Position numbers and translations under genes: made by a program. This document shows, piece after piece, positions 46,393 to 55,958 of a stretch of DNA of 64,000 bases (its first letter is position 1; each line of letters starts with the position of its first letter). The notes beneath the pieces were generated by a model, which worked only from the letters and a program-made list of their open reading frames with translations, was not told where the DNA came from and made no database searches. Origin of the DNA: an uncultured Pseudomonadales bacterium (GTDB lineage: Bacteria > Pseudomonadota > Gammaproteobacteria > Pseudomonadales > Pseudohongiellaceae); the NCBI GenBank assembly GCA_947259995.1, contig CAMYOK010000014.1, positions 124,001-188,000 on the forward strand, in the 5' to 3' direction.

Positions 46393-47252
46393 ACTTGCAC
46401 CTTCGCCATAGGGTAGGACCCTAATTGCTTAACTTTTATCGTGCGCTCTTTTAACTGCTCGAATACCTGCTGTACGGCATGATCTTCCACATGCCCCTCA
46501 AAATCGATGAAAAACACATAGGCCCAAACGCTGTCTGGCGCTGGTCGAGTCTCGATCTTGGTCAAACTCACTTGATAGGTGTTAAAGGGTTCCAGTATGC
46601 GGAATAACGCTCCGGGCTTATTCTCGGTGTATACCAGTATCGAGCTCTTATCGTGCCCCGTGGGCGCCACTGACTCGTTCGCTAACACCAAGAAACGCGT
46701 GCAATTACTTTGCTGGTCTTGGATTGCTGCGTGCAATAGCTCTAGCCCATACAACTGTGCCGCACGCTCTCCAGCAATAGCGGCGGTGTGAGGGTCTTCT
46801 GCCGCGAGACGCGCGGCCTCGGCATTACTAGAGACCTCTTGGATAAACGTGTTGGGGCAATATTCGGATAGCCACCGCCGGCATTGCGCAAGCGATTGCC
46901 GGTGCGAAACAATCCGCGTGATTTGCGCTAGACTGCTGCCTTTTTGCAACATCAAATTTTGCGCGATGGGGATCACGACCTCAGCAACGATGTGCAAGCT
47001 CGTATCGATTAAGCAATCTTGGGTATTATTGACTGCGCCTTCTGTTGAGTTCTCTACTGGGACAACGCCATAACGCGCCGCACCAGATTCCACTTGCATG
47101 AAGACATCATTGATAGTGGCCACGCTGTGTTTTTCGACTTCTGTGCCGAAATGCTGATCAACAGCGGCGTGGGTAAAAGTCCCTAAAGGCCCTAAAAACG
47201 CAACTACCGCGCTTCTAGGGGTTTCATTTTGCTCAGAATCAGACAAAAGCAT
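46389..47252 (-). CDS. pheA: Prephenate dehydratase without chorismate mutase domain
   Basis: 287 residues: prephenate dehydratase domain (VAFLGPLGTFTHAAVDQHFG, YGVVPVENSTEGAVNNTQDCL, IVSHRQSLAQCRRWL, catalytic-region NCTRFLVL) and a C-terminal ACT domain binding Phe (NKPGALFRILEPF, KIETRPAPDSVW). Gammaproteobacterial PheA normally has about 90 N-terminal chorismate mutase residues; here only about 16 residues precede the dehydratase, and just 42 bases separate the start from the gyrA stop, so the domain is truly absent. Chorismate mutase must be encoded elsewhere. Confidence 0.95.
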   Translation of the reverse strand: MLLSDSEQNETPRSAVVAFLGPLGTFTHAAVDQHFGTEVEKHSVATINDVFMQVESGAARYGVVPVENSTEGAVNNTQDCLIDTSLHIVAEVVIPIAQNLMLQKGSSLAQITRIVSHRQSLAQCRRWLSEYCPNTFIQEVSSNAEAARLAAEDPHTAAIAGERAAQLYGLELLHAAIQDQQSNCTRFLVLANESVAPTGHDKSSILVYTENKPGALFRILEPFNTYQVSLTKIETRPAPDSVWAYVFFIDFEGHVEDHAVQQVFEQLKERTIKVKQLGSYPMAKVQV

Positions 47253-47294
47253 TTTCTCGACAAAGGTGACTAAGGCAAGCGATTAAGCCGAACC

Positions 47295-49910
47295 TCAATC
47301 GTTAGATGAATCTTGCGCTGTGTCGTTTGAGTCCGCCGCTGGCGCTTGCGCATCGGTTTCTTCTTCAGGCAGTTCGACTTCCTCTGGTTCGTCAACGCGC
47401 TCTAGGCCCACCAACTTCTCATCGGCTTTCAATTTGATGAGCCTTACCCCTTGCGTATTGCGGCTGAGGATCGACACCTCATCGACGCGCGTACGGACTA
47501 AGGTGCCACGATCAGAGATCAACATAATTTCATCACCATCGGCCACTTGCGTTGCGCCAACAAGGCTGCCGTTACGTTCGCTGGCCTGCATTCCAATCAC
47601 ACCTTGTCCACCACGCCCGTAGGTAGGGAAGTCTTCAGTCGCCGTGCGTTTGCCGTAGCCGTTTTCACTCACAGTTAGGACCTGCTTGCCTTCTTCAGGA
47701 ATGATCAAGGAGATCATTTCATGGCCTTCGGCGAGGCGAATACCACGCACACCACGAGCCGTGCGGCCCATTTGGCGAACGTCACTCTCTTTAAAGCGAA
47801 TAGTCTTACCACTGCTACTGAACAGCATGATTTCGCGCTCTCCGTTAGTGAGCGCTGTGCCAATCAAGCGATCGCCTTCGTCTAACTCAATGGCGCGCAA
47901 GCCAACGCTGCGTTGTCGCGAGAAATTGGTCAACGGGGTCTTCTTCACTGTGCCCATCGAGGTTGCCATGAAGATGAAATAACCTTCGGTATATTCCCTG
48001 ATCGGCAACATGCTGGTGATGTGCTCCCCTTCCTCTAAAGGCAGGATATTAACGATGGGCTTGCCTCGTGAGGTTCGGCTGGCCAAAGGAATATTAAACA
48101 CGCGTAGCCAATAGACTTTGCCGGTGCTTGTAAAACACAGCAGCGTATCGTGGCTGCTGGAGATCAATAGGTGCTCAACCACGTCTTCGTCTTTAACCGA
48201 TGCGGCGGCTTTGCCCATGCCACCGCGACGCTGTGCCTGATAATCGGCAAGAGGTTGAGATTTCGCATAGCCACTGCGCGAGATAGTGACGACACGATCT
48301 TCTTCCGTAATGAGATCTTCCATCGACAGATCGAGCTGCGACGTCGTGATTTCAGTACGACGGTCATCGCCGTAGTTTTCTCGCACGGCTGCTAGCTCTT
48401 CACGAACTACCGAGAACAAACGCTCATCACTAGCCAAAATGTCGAGATAATCGCTTATCTGACGTAAAAGCTCTTGGTAGTCATTGATGAGTTTTTCTTG
48501 TTCCAGGCCTGTTAGACGGTGTAGACGCAAGTCCAAAATCGCCTGTGCTTGCACCGGTGTCAGATAATATTCATCGCCTCGCATGCCGTACTCTTCGGGC
48601 AAGTCTTCCGGACGACAGGCGTCAGCACCGGCATCGCCTAATAACTGCAATACGCTGTTTGACTGCCAAGAGCGGGCCAATAGCTTTTCTTTCGCATCGG
48701 CGCTAGTGGGCGACTCTTTAATCAAAGCAATCACGGCGTCGATGTCCGCCAACGCCACCGCTAGGCCCTCTAGAATATGGCCTTTTTCACGGGCTTTACG
48801 CAGCAAATAAACGGTTCTGCGCGTCACTACCTCACGGCGATGACGAATAAAGCATTCGATAATCTCTTTTAGATTCAGCAGCTTTGGTTGACCATCGACC
48901 AAGGCCACCATGTTGATCCCGAACACCGATTGCATCTGCGTTTGGGCATAGAGGTTATTCAGAACAACCTCTCCAACCTCACCGCGACGCAGTTCGATCA
49001 CGATGCGCATACCGTCTTTATCGGACTCATCGCGCAATTCTGTGATGCCTTCAATTTTCTTCTCTTTCACCAACTCGGCAATGCGCTCGATAAGCCTAGC
49101 CTTGTTGAGCTGGTAAGGAATCTCCGTGACGATAATCGTTTGACGACTCGTTTTGGCATCTTCAATAATCTCGGCACGTGCGCGCATATAGATGCGACCA
49201 CGCCCAGTCTTATACGCCTCTATAATCCCCGCTCGGCCATTGATAATGCCGGCAGTTGGGAAGTCAGGACCATGGATGTGCTCCATGAGCTCGTCGACCG
49301 TAATATCTTCGTTGTCTAACAAGGCAACACAGGCATCGACGACTTCGCGCAGATTATGTGGCGGGATGTTGGTGGCCATGCCCACAGCGATGCCTGAGGA
49401 GCCATTGATCAAGAGATTGGGTACCTGCGTCGGGAACACGTCAGGGATTTGTTCGGTGCCATCGTAGTTGTCAGAGAAGTCGACGGTTTCTTTATCGAGG
49501 TCGGCCATTAAATCATGGGCAATCTTGGCCATGCGGATTTCTGTGTAACGCATGGCGGCCGCAGCGTCGCCATCGACCGAACCGAAGTTACCCTGGCCGT
49601 CTACGAGGGTGTAACGTAGAGAGAAGTCTTGCGCCATACGCACGATGGTGTCGTAAACTGCACTATCGCCATGGGGGTGATATTTACCGATTACATCACC
49701 GACCACACGTGCCGACTTTTTATAAGGTTTATTCCAGTCGTTGGAAAGGACATTCATGGCAAAAAGTACACGCCTATGAACAGGCTTAAGCCCATCTCGC
49801 ACGTCAGGCAATGCTCTGCCTACAATGACACTCATCGCATACGCTAGATAAGACTCACGCATCTCGCTTTCGAGTGATACCGGCGATACTTGTTTTGCAA
49901 ATTCAGACAT
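47295..49910 (-). CDS. gyrA: DNA gyrase subunit A
   Basis: 871 residues. The winged-helix and tower domains carry the catalytic Tyr in [11 protein letters not shown]; the quinolone region [17 protein letters not shown] has the susceptible-type Ser and Asp. The C-terminal six-bladed pinwheel holds the GyrA box QRRGGMGK and later blades ([20 protein letters not shown]). The end is an acidic tail rich in Glu/Asp/Ala. Transcribed ahead of pheA; serC, usual between gyrA and pheA, is absent. Confidence 0.97.
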   Translation of the reverse strand: MSEFAKQVSPVSLESEMRESYLAYAMSVIVGRALPDVRDGLKPVHRRVLFAMNVLSNDWNKPYKKSARVVGDVIGKYHPHGDSAVYDTIVRMAQDFSLRYTLVDGQGNFGSVDGDAAAAMRYTEIRMAKIAHDLMADLDKETVDFSDNYDGTEQIPDVFPTQVPNLLINGSSGIAVGMATNIPPHNLREVVDACVALLDNEDITVDELMEHIHGPDFPTAGIINGRAGIIEAYKTGRGRIYMRARAEIIEDAKTSRQTIIVTEIPYQLNKARLIERIAELVKEKKIEGITELRDESDKDGMRIVIELRRGEVGEVVLNNLYAQTQMQSVFGINMVALVDGQPKLLNLKEIIECFIRHRREVVTRRTVYLLRKAREKGHILEGLAVALADIDAVIALIKESPTSADAKEKLLARSWQSNSVLQLLGDAGADACRPEDLPEEYGMRGDEYYLTPVQAQAILDLRLHRLTGLEQEKLINDYQELLRQISDYLDILASDERLFSVVREELAAVRENYGDDRRTEITTSQLDLSMEDLITEEDRVVTISRSGYAKSQPLADYQAQRRGGMGKAAASVKDEDVVEHLLISSSHDTLLCFTSTGKVYWLRVFNIPLASRTSRGKPIVNILPLEEGEHITSMLPIREYTEGYFIFMATSMGTVKKTPLTNFSRQRSVGLRAIELDEGDRLIGTALTNGEREIMLFSSSGKTIRFKESDVRQMGRTARGVRGIRLAEGHEMISLIIPEEGKQVLTVSENGYGKRTATEDFPTYGRGGQGVIGMQASERNGSLVGATQVADGDEIMLISDRGTLVRTRVDEVSILSRNTQGVRLIKLKADEKLVGLERVDEPEEVELPEEETDAQAPAADSNDTAQDSSND

Positions 49911-50221
49911 AAAACTCTAATCCCTCAACGACACAGACACCTGCAATGCCACTGGCTAATTACGCTAACTACAACAGCACCTATCACTAGGACGCAAGGC
50001 GATAACACCCACCACTCTCAAGGCAAGAATCGCTCTTCGCAAAAGTGCGTAATGTTAACACAAACTAATGGCTAACCGACACTAATTCAGGCACTTAAAC
50101 CCTGTTATCGCGGTTTTTTTATGAGCCCCTAATGGCAAGCTATCGCGCTGCTTGAAAACGGGCTATTTCGCAACAGTTTCGCTATAATCGCGACCCTTTA
50201 GAACCGCTAAGGAGCTGCGTT
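49911..50221. other. Divergent promoter region between gyrA and mtaD
   Basis: 311 bp with no gene. It must carry the gyrA promoter leftward and the mtaD promoter rightward. A TATAAT at 50183-50188 is a good -10 for mtaD, but no convincing -35 is at the right distance. AAGGAG at about 50209-50214 is the mtaD ribosome-binding site. Confidence 0.55.
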
Positions 50222-51568
50222 GTGTTGCCACCAACCCTAGAGTCTGTCGATTTATTGGTACATGCCCGTTGGATACTAACGGCAGACGATACCCAAGCCT
50301 TGCTTGAAGAACACTGCCTCGTTGTTAGGCAACAACGCATCGTCGAGATTATTCCTAGCGAGCAAGCCGCGCAGCGCTACAAAGCCACGCAAGAGTTCTC
50401 CCTAATGCAGCACGTCTTGATGCCCGGCATGGTCAACACGCACGGGCATGCTGCCATGAGCCTTTTGCGCGGCGCCGCTGACGACCTCCCTCTGCACACT
50501 TGGCTAGAAGACTATATCTGGCCTATGGAGGCCGATTGGGTGGGCGAACAGTTCGTCTATCACGGGACGCAGTTAGCGATCGCCGAAATGCTATTATCGG
50601 GAACCACCTGCTATGCCGATATGTATTTCTTCCCCAACCAGTCAGCGCGAGCAGCCGCCGAGATTGGCATGCGCGCCCAGTTGGCCTGCCCCGTCCTCGA
50701 TTTCCCTACCGCATGGGGGCAAGACCCAGAGGAATATATTCGTAAAGCCACGGCTCTCAACGACGACTACAGACACCACCCATTAATCAGTATCGCGTTC
50801 GGCCCTCACGCGCCTTACACGGTATCAGATGCGCCATTGCTTAAAATCGCGACCTTTGCCGAGGAACTCGACATACCAATTCACATGCACGTGCATGAGA
50901 CCGCCCAGGAGATCAGCGATGCCGTAGCGGCAACGGGCAAACGCCCCATCCAACGCTTGGCCGACCTAGGAATGATATCGCCTCGACTCATTTGCGTACA
51001 TGCAACACAAATGAATGACGAGGACACCAAAATCCTAGTCGAAAACGGTGCAAATATAGTGCACTGCCCCGAATCAAATTTAAAACTGGCCAGCGGATTC
51101 TGCCCTGTCGCAAAGTTACTCGACGCCGGAATCAATGTAGCACTGGGTACCGATGGCGCAGCAAGCAACAACGACCTAGATATGTTTGGAGAATTACAAA
51201 CCGCCGCCCTATTGGCCAAAGCAGTTGCCGAAGACGCTGCTGCCCTGCCTGCACAACAAGCCTTGCGCATGGCCACAATTAATGGCGCCAAGGCAATGGG
51301 GCTCGAGGGGGAAATTGGCACACTAGAACCAGGCAAATTTGCCGATATGATTGCGGTTAGGCTTGATACGCTAAATGCGATTCCCACGTACAATCCCATA
51401 TCACATTTGGTCTACAGTACAAACTCCAAACAAGTCAGCCATGTGTGGGTCGCTGGCAAGCTACTAGTAGACTCTGGCCAACTCACCACTATCGATATCG
51501 AAGCATTGCGTGCAAATGTGCACAGCTGGCAGCAAAAAATACAATCGAACACCCGCCACTTAGGGTGA
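50222..51568 (+). CDS. mtaD: 5-methylthioadenosine/S-adenosylhomocysteine deaminase
   Basis: Amidohydrolase (TRZ/ATZ family) deaminating methylthioadenosine and related nucleosides, 448 residues. GTG start with AAGGAG upstream. Metal and substrate motifs: [60 protein letters not shown] and [16 protein letters not shown]. First gene of mtaD-ubiG-mupP-yciK, an order also seen in Pseudomonas beside gyrA. Confidence 0.93.
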   Translation: MLPPTLESVDLLVHARWILTADDTQALLEEHCLVVRQQRIVEIIPSEQAAQRYKATQEFSLMQHVLMPGMVNTHGHAAMSLLRGAADDLPLHTWLEDYIWPMEADWVGEQFVYHGTQLAIAEMLLSGTTCYADMYFFPNQSARAAAEIGMRAQLACPVLDFPTAWGQDPEEYIRKATALNDDYRHHPLISIAFGPHAPYTVSDAPLLKIATFAEELDIPIHMHVHETAQEISDAVAATGKRPIQRLADLGMISPRLICVHATQMNDEDTKILVENGANIVHCPESNLKLASGFCPVAKLLDAGINVALGTDGAASNNDLDMFGELQTAALLAKAVAEDAAALPAQQALRMATINGAKAMGLEGEIGTLEPGKFADMIAVRLDTLNAIPTYNPISHLVYSTNSKQVSHVWVAGKLLVDSGQLTTIDIEALRANVHSWQQKIQSNTRHLG

Positions 51569-51578
51569 AGGAACACGT

Positions 51579-52322
51579 ATGAACAGTGCAAACACAAACG
51601 ACGAGTTCGACAATCACGATGCCGCAGAGATTCACAAATTTGAAGCGCTTGCATCTCGCTGGTGGGACCCGAATAGCGAGTTCAAACCCCTGCATGAAAT
51701 CAACCCACTGCGCATGGGTTTTATTAGCAGTAAAGTAAATCTTGCCGACAAACGCGTCATCGATATCGGCTGCGGTGGTGGCATTCTCAGCGAGGCGATG
51801 GCCCAGCAAGGCGCACAAGTCACAGGGATCGATCTCGCCGATGCTTCCTTGTCTGTCGCCAAATTGCATCAGTTAGAAAGCGGGCTGGATATTCGCTATG
51901 AAAAAATCTCAGCCGAAGCAATGGCCGCTCGCGAACCTGCAAGCTTCGATGTAGTGACATGCCTAGAAATGCTAGAACATGTACCCGACCCTGAGGCGAT
52001 CGTACGCGCCTGCGCCGCACTCGTAAAACCCGGTGGGCAATTGTTTTTTTCCACCATAAACCGCAACCCCAAAGCCTATCTCTTCGCCATCTTAGGGGCG
52101 GAATACGTGCTTAATTTACTTCCCAAAGGCACCCACGATTATGCGAAATTCATCAAACCCTCCGAACTATTATCATGGACAAGGGCCTATGAATTAACAG
52201 CAGGAGAACTAGTTGGCTTAGCCTACAATCCGTTGACGAAGCGCTATTGGCTAGAGGCGAACGTTGATGTGAATTACATGGGGCACTTTACAGCGCCAAG
52301 CAGCGCACAAGAGGATTCATGA
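51579..52322 (+). CDS. ubiG: Ubiquinone biosynthesis O-methyltransferase
   Basis: SAM-dependent enzyme carrying out both O-methylations of ubiquinone synthesis, 247 residues. N-terminal [25 protein letters not shown] is the UbiG hallmark, motif I is [16 protein letters not shown], followed by [13 protein letters not shown] and [17 protein letters not shown]. It begins 10 bases after mtaD and overlaps mupP by four bases. Confidence 0.97.
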   Translation: MNSANTNDEFDNHDAAEIHKFEALASRWWDPNSEFKPLHEINPLRMGFISSKVNLADKRVIDIGCGGGILSEAMAQQGAQVTGIDLADASLSVAKLHQLESGLDIRYEKISAEAMAAREPASFDVVTCLEMLEHVPDPEAIVRACAALVKPGGQLFFSTINRNPKAYLFAILGAEYVLNLLPKGTHDYAKFIKPSELLSWTRAYELTAGELVGLAYNPLTKRYWLEANVDVNYMGHFTAPSSAQEDS

Positions 52323-52993
52323 GCACGCAATTTCCCACCTCGATCAAGGCGATGCTCTTTGACCTAGATGGTACGCTGGTCGATACAGCGGCAGACTTTA
52401 CCGCTGTGCTTAACGACATGACACGCGCAGCAGGCGTCGCCCCAACTTCCTATGACGCCATCCATCAAACTGTGTCTAATGGTGCCCGTGCTCTCGTCAA
52501 ACTCGCCTTTGATTTAGACCCCGAGCACCCTCAGTTTCAAAGCCACCTCGACACCCTGCTGGGCTTATATCAACAACGCATTGAAAACACGCAAGCCACT
52601 TTATACCCTGGCATGGATGCCTTACTTGCTCATATGGAAGCGAGAGATATCAAATGGGGGGTAGTAACGAATAAACCACAGCTTTATAGCCGCCCCCTAT
52701 TGAGCAAATTGCAACTATTAGAGCGGTGTGCAAGCTTGATTTGCCCTGACGATGTCACGCATACAAAGCCTCACCCAGAGCCTTTGTTGTTAGCGTGTAC
52801 ACAAATGGGGCTATCCCCAGACACCGTTATCTATGTGGGCGACCACCCAAGAGACATCGAAGCAGGCAACGCCGCCGGGATGTACACGATCGCCGTCACT
52901 TACGGTTATCTCCCAGCAACGCCTGCCGTTAGCACTTGGGGAGCCGACCTGATCGTAGATCACGTTCATGAAATTCAGCAATGCTTGGCCTGA
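52319..52993 (+). CDS. mupP: HAD phosphatase MupP (N-acetylmuramate 6-phosphate phosphatase; Gph-like)
   Basis: 224 residues of the HAD superfamily: motif [18 protein letters not shown], motif II VVTNKPQ, motif III Lys in [12 protein letters not shown], motif [14 protein letters not shown]. By sequence it could be called phosphoglycolate phosphatase; the position between ubiG and yciK is that of mupP in Pseudomonas, where it dephosphorylates MurNAc-6-P in cell-wall recycling. The specific function is inferred from context. ATGA overlap with ubiG. Confidence 0.85.
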   Translation: MSTQFPTSIKAMLFDLDGTLVDTAADFTAVLNDMTRAAGVAPTSYDAIHQTVSNGARALVKLAFDLDPEHPQFQSHLDTLLGLYQQRIENTQATLYPGMDALLAHMEARDIKWGVVTNKPQLYSRPLLSKLQLLERCASLICPDDVTHTKPHPEPLLLACTQMGLSPDTVIYVGDHPRDIEAGNAAGMYTIAVTYGYLPATPAVSTWGADLIVDHVHEIQQCLA

Positions 52994-53037
52994 CAAGCAA
53001 CCGCCTATTTATTAAAAGACATTAATCGGAACAGTTT

Positions 53038-53775
53038 ATGGAAACCTATAGCGCACCTATCGATTTACTAAAAGATAAAACCATCCTTGTTACCGGTGCT
53101 GGCGACGGCATAGGTAAAGCGGTGGCTAAGGCCTATGCTCAGCACGGCGCCACTGTCATTCTTGTTGGGCGCACGACAAGCAAACTAGAAGCCCTGTACG
53201 ATGAGATTGTTGCCGCTAATTATCCGGAGCCCATCATCCACCCGATGGATTTACAGCACGCTAGCGAACAGGACTATAAAGTACTCGGAGAGAATGTCTT
53301 GGAGCAATTCGGCAAACTAGATGGGATCTTGCACAATGCCGCGCGCCTTGGTCCACGCTCGCCTATTCAATTCTTTCCCTTTGAAGAGTGGATGCAAGTC
53401 ATGCAAGTGAATGTGAATGCGGCCTTCGCCCTGACCAAGGAGCTTTTGCCTGCCCTGCAGGCCGCAGCAAGCGCTAGCGTCATTTTCACCTCCTCTAGTG
53501 TCGGCCGCAAAGGCCGCGCCTATTGGGGCGCCTATGCTGTCAGTAAGTTCGCCAACGAAGGCCTGATGCAAGTGTTGGCGGACGAACTACGGCAAACCAG
53601 CCAGATCCGCGTCAACAGCATAGACCCAGGCGCCACACGCACGAATATGCGCAAAGACGCCTACCCTGCAGAGGATCCGAACGCCCTCACAACCCCCGAA
53701 GAACGCCTACCCTTATACCTTTATCTAATGGGCGACGACAGCGCGCAAGTCACTGGGGAGGCTTTAAAAGCCTAG
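53038..53775 (+). CDS. yciK: YciK-type short-chain dehydrogenase
   Basis: 245 residues, classical SDR: cofactor motif TGAGDGIGKAVAKAYAQHG, LHNAARLG, catalytic Ser in FTSSSVGRKGRAYW and YAVSKFANE (Tyr, Lys), followed by RVNSIDPGATRTNMR. Substrate unknown; a conserved neighbour of ubiG/mupP. Last gene of the group, 44 bases after mupP. Confidence 0.92.
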   Translation: METYSAPIDLLKDKTILVTGAGDGIGKAVAKAYAQHGATVILVGRTTSKLEALYDEIVAANYPEPIIHPMDLQHASEQDYKVLGENVLEQFGKLDGILHNAARLGPRSPIQFFPFEEWMQVMQVNVNAAFALTKELLPALQAAASASVIFTSSSVGRKGRAYWGAYAVSKFANEGLMQVLADELRQTSQIRVNSIDPGATRTNMRKDAYPAEDPNALTTPEERLPLYLYLMGDDSAQVTGEALKA

Positions 53776-53796
53776 AAGTGACAGCTTTAACACCGC

Positions 53797-53818
53797 TCTG
53801 GCGCCACTAGGCGCCAGA
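53797..53818 (+). terminator. Stem-loop after yciK
   Basis: TCTGGCGCC and GGCGCCAGA form a perfect 9-bp stem with a 4-base loop, 22 bases past the stop; ATTCTGACTATT follows, only weakly T-rich. Confidence 0.55.
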
Positions 53819-53840
53819 ATTCTGACTATTCACCGGTTTA

Positions 53841-53901
53841 TGCCGCTACAAGGACAAATATTGCCGCTTTTTCTGTCGGCAGCGGCAATCTACAAGCGGC
53901 A
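53841..53901. repeat. Four nested GCCGCT / AGCGGC motifs
   Basis: TGCCGCT at 53841-53847 and ATTGCCGCT at 53860-53868 face AGCGGCAAT at 53881-53889 and AGCGGCA at 53895-53901. The inner pair forms a perfect 9-bp stem with a 12-base loop and the outer pair a 7-bp one. Possible operator array or second terminator ahead of the GGDEF genes. Confidence 0.65.
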
Positions 53902-53977
53902 AAGCCAGACTCACCAGCCCCTTAAAAAATCCTACCTCATTGTTTTAAATACATTTTTAGCAACTCTTTCCTATGTT

Positions 53978-53991
53978 GGCATGATACTCGC
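53978..53991 (+). promoter_or_regulatory. Candidate sigma-54 promoter of the GGDEF pair
   Basis: TTGGCAT carries GG at 53978-53979 and CTCGCTT carries GC at 53990-53991, exactly 10 bases apart as sigma-54 requires; the -12 element has TCGC instead of TTGC. It lies about 87 bases before the first GGDEF start. Confidence 0.3.
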
Positions 53992-54077
53992 TTTACGTGC
54001 TTAGCAGACATCACAACGATGGTCGCTGCAAAACTTGCCGTATTGGCAAAAATAAGGATTGAAGGAGCAAAATTCGA

Positions 54078-55004
54078 ATGGCAACGCCACTGCAAACATC
54101 GAACACTATTGACTTCAACAGTGCCAGACTCAGTTTAAGCAAGCCGCAAACTCCCCCGCCAAGTGACATTGTGCGCGAGGATTACAGCGAGCGCCGCTAT
54201 CGCATGGCAACAAGCCTTCAGACGACTTTAGACGTCGAGCAACTTTTGCACACCTTTCTCGCTGAACTGAAAAGCAATGTCGAACTCGATGGCTTGCAAT
54301 ACATCAATGAGAACCAAAAACTGCAAACAGTCACTGGACGCAAAGCGTCACACAGCTGTGGCTACCGCCTCATTACTGCTAACGACCATCTCGGCGAGAT
54401 CGTGTTCTATCGCAACACACGCTTCTCTGACAAAAATTTGCAGGCGATTGAAGTCATGCTCAGCGCCTTAATCTGCCCACTTCGCAATTCCTTGACCTAC
54501 CGCGACGCACTCATGGCCTCACTTACCGACTCTTTAACCGGAGCTGGCAATCGCATCGCCCTGGACAATGCGCTGCATCGTGAGATTAATTTGGCAAGCC
54601 GATTTAAACAGCCTCTGTCATTGCTGGTATTAGACATCGATCACTTTAAGCACGTGAACGACACCTATGGACATAGCGCCGGTGACGCCGTCATCAAGCA
54701 CCTTGTCGCTACACTGAACAAGATCAATCGCAGTACCGACCTCACCTTCCGCTATGGCGGTGATGAGTTAGTCGTCCTTCTCAACCGCACCAATGCCGAT
54801 GGCGCGCTGATTATCGCCGAACGCTTACGAAAAGCGTTTGAAGCTAGCCACGTGCAATTCGAAGAAGACGAAATCAACACCACCGTCAGCATCGGCGTAA
54901 CTGCCTATAACGCTAAAGATAGCGCCGAATCGATGTTCAATCGCGCTGACAAAGCACTGTATTTGATCAAGAGCGATGGCGGCAACAAAGTTATCGGACT
55001 CTAA
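54078..55004 (+). CDS. Diguanylate cyclase with N-terminal HSCGYRLI domain
   Basis: 308 residues, soluble. Residues about 45-140 form a GAF-like or novel sensor domain with the conserved block SHSCGYRLIT (91-100) and HLGEIVFYR. Residues about 145-308 are a GGDEF domain: DSLTGAGNR, DIDHFKHVNDTYGHSAGD and RYGGDEL (active-site GGDEL, 227-231). An inhibitory-site RSTD (218-221) lies exactly five residues before it. Catalytic residues look complete, so it should make c-di-GMP subject to product inhibition. A paralogue follows 42 bases downstream. Confidence 0.92.
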   Translation: MATPLQTSNTIDFNSARLSLSKPQTPPPSDIVREDYSERRYRMATSLQTTLDVEQLLHTFLAELKSNVELDGLQYINENQKLQTVTGRKASHSCGYRLITANDHLGEIVFYRNTRFSDKNLQAIEVMLSALICPLRNSLTYRDALMASLTDSLTGAGNRIALDNALHREINLASRFKQPLSLLVLDIDHFKHVNDTYGHSAGDAVIKHLVATLNKINRSTDLTFRYGGDELVVLLNRTNADGALIIAERLRKAFEASHVQFEEDEINTTVSIGVTAYNAKDSAESMFNRADKALYLIKSDGGNKVIGL

Positions 55005-55046
55005 AGAAATAATTTAAACAATAGCGACGCTATCAAGGGGTAAATC

Positions 55047-55958
55047 ATGGTCGTCTCCGTACACGCAAAGATGCAGTCCGAAGGCAGTGCAGATAAAACA
55101 AAACAGATTCTGCATACCGGCGCATCGAGTGCTGACAAGCTTGACTTGAAAATGCAGCTTACCGAGGCACTGCAAGCTTCCATTGACCTCAATGCTTTGC
55201 TGAATATTTTCTTGGAAAAAGTGAGCACAGTGGTAAGGCTAGATGGCATTCTATATATCAATGAAGATGCGGATGTCAGAGCCAGCGTTGCTAAACAAGC
55301 AACACATAGCTGTGGCTATCGCCTGATCACCAATGAAGACAATCTCGGTGAAATCATCTTCAAGCGCGGCCGAAAATTTACTGAAAAAGAACTTAGCGTT
55401 CTAGAAAATTTGCTTTCCCCATTGATCCATCCGCTGCGTAACGCTCTACGCTATAAGCAAGCGGTAAAAGCGGCATTCTCAGATGTGGTCACGGGAGTGG
55501 TGAACAAAGCTTATTTGCAATCAAATCTCGAGCGTGAAATCGATTTGGCGAAACGCCATAACCAAGCCTATTCAATTTTAATGATTGAGGTAGATAGCCT
55601 AGGCAAGAATGCTAGCCGCGCGCTACTGAAACAATCGAAACTGGCATTGACAGACCTTGCCCAACGCATCGTGCAACTGTCGCGCCAAACTGACACTGTG
55701 TATCGTTGCGACTCGGGTTTATTCATGGCCACTTTAAGCAACACCGACCGTGCTGGCGCCCACGTGATTGCAAAACGCATCTCGGAAAGCGCGCATGATC
55801 TTGTTTTAATGGAAGATGATAAAGCCGTGCAGAAGCTCACACTGAGCGTTGGTATGGCTGTTATGAGCGGCACAGATACAAGCACTAGCTTGGTAGACCG
55901 CGCTAGCAAAGCATTAAACAATGCTAAGAAGCGCGGCGGCAATCTCATTCATAGTTAG
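55047..55958 (+). CDS. Degenerate GGDEF paralogue, predicted non-catalytic
   Basis: 303 residues, colinear with the preceding protein: the sensor block THSCGYRLIT (86-95) and NLGEIIFKRG are conserved, and the GGDEF fold is kept (SDVVTGVVNKAYL, LTLSVGMAVMSG). The active site is lost: the DxDxFKxxND segment reads EVDSLGKNASR and the GGDEF loop reads DSGLF (222-226). Yet RQTD (213-216) stays five residues before that loop, the inhibitory-site spacing, so it could bind c-di-GMP as a receptor. It overlaps the convergent rluB by four bases. Confidence 0.85.
   Translation: MVVSVHAKMQSEGSADKTKQILHTGASSADKLDLKMQLTEALQASIDLNALLNIFLEKVSTVVRLDGILYINEDADVRASVAKQATHSCGYRLITNEDNLGEIIFKRGRKFTEKELSVLENLLSPLIHPLRNALRYKQAVKAAFSDVVTGVVNKAYLQSNLEREIDLAKRHNQAYSILMIEVDSLGKNASRALLKQSKLALTDLAQRIVQLSRQTDTVYRCDSGLFMATLSNTDRAGAHVIAKRISESAHDLVLMEDDKAVQKLTLSVGMAVMSGTDTSTSLVDRASKALNNAKKRGGNLIHS

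Larger units (their letters stand above)
53776..54077. other. Intergenic region with hairpin, GCCGCT repeats and GGDEF promoter
   Basis: 302 bp. It begins with a terminator-like hairpin (53797-53818), then four GCCGCT motifs in nested inverted arrangement (53841-53901), then a candidate sigma-54 promoter (53978-53991) before the first GGDEF gene. No open frame of note. Confidence 0.6.

Noticed and set aside
47295..49910. Quinolone-resistance change in gyrA
   Set aside because: The key region reads [10 protein letters not shown], with the usual Ser and Asp, so no resistance substitution is seen.
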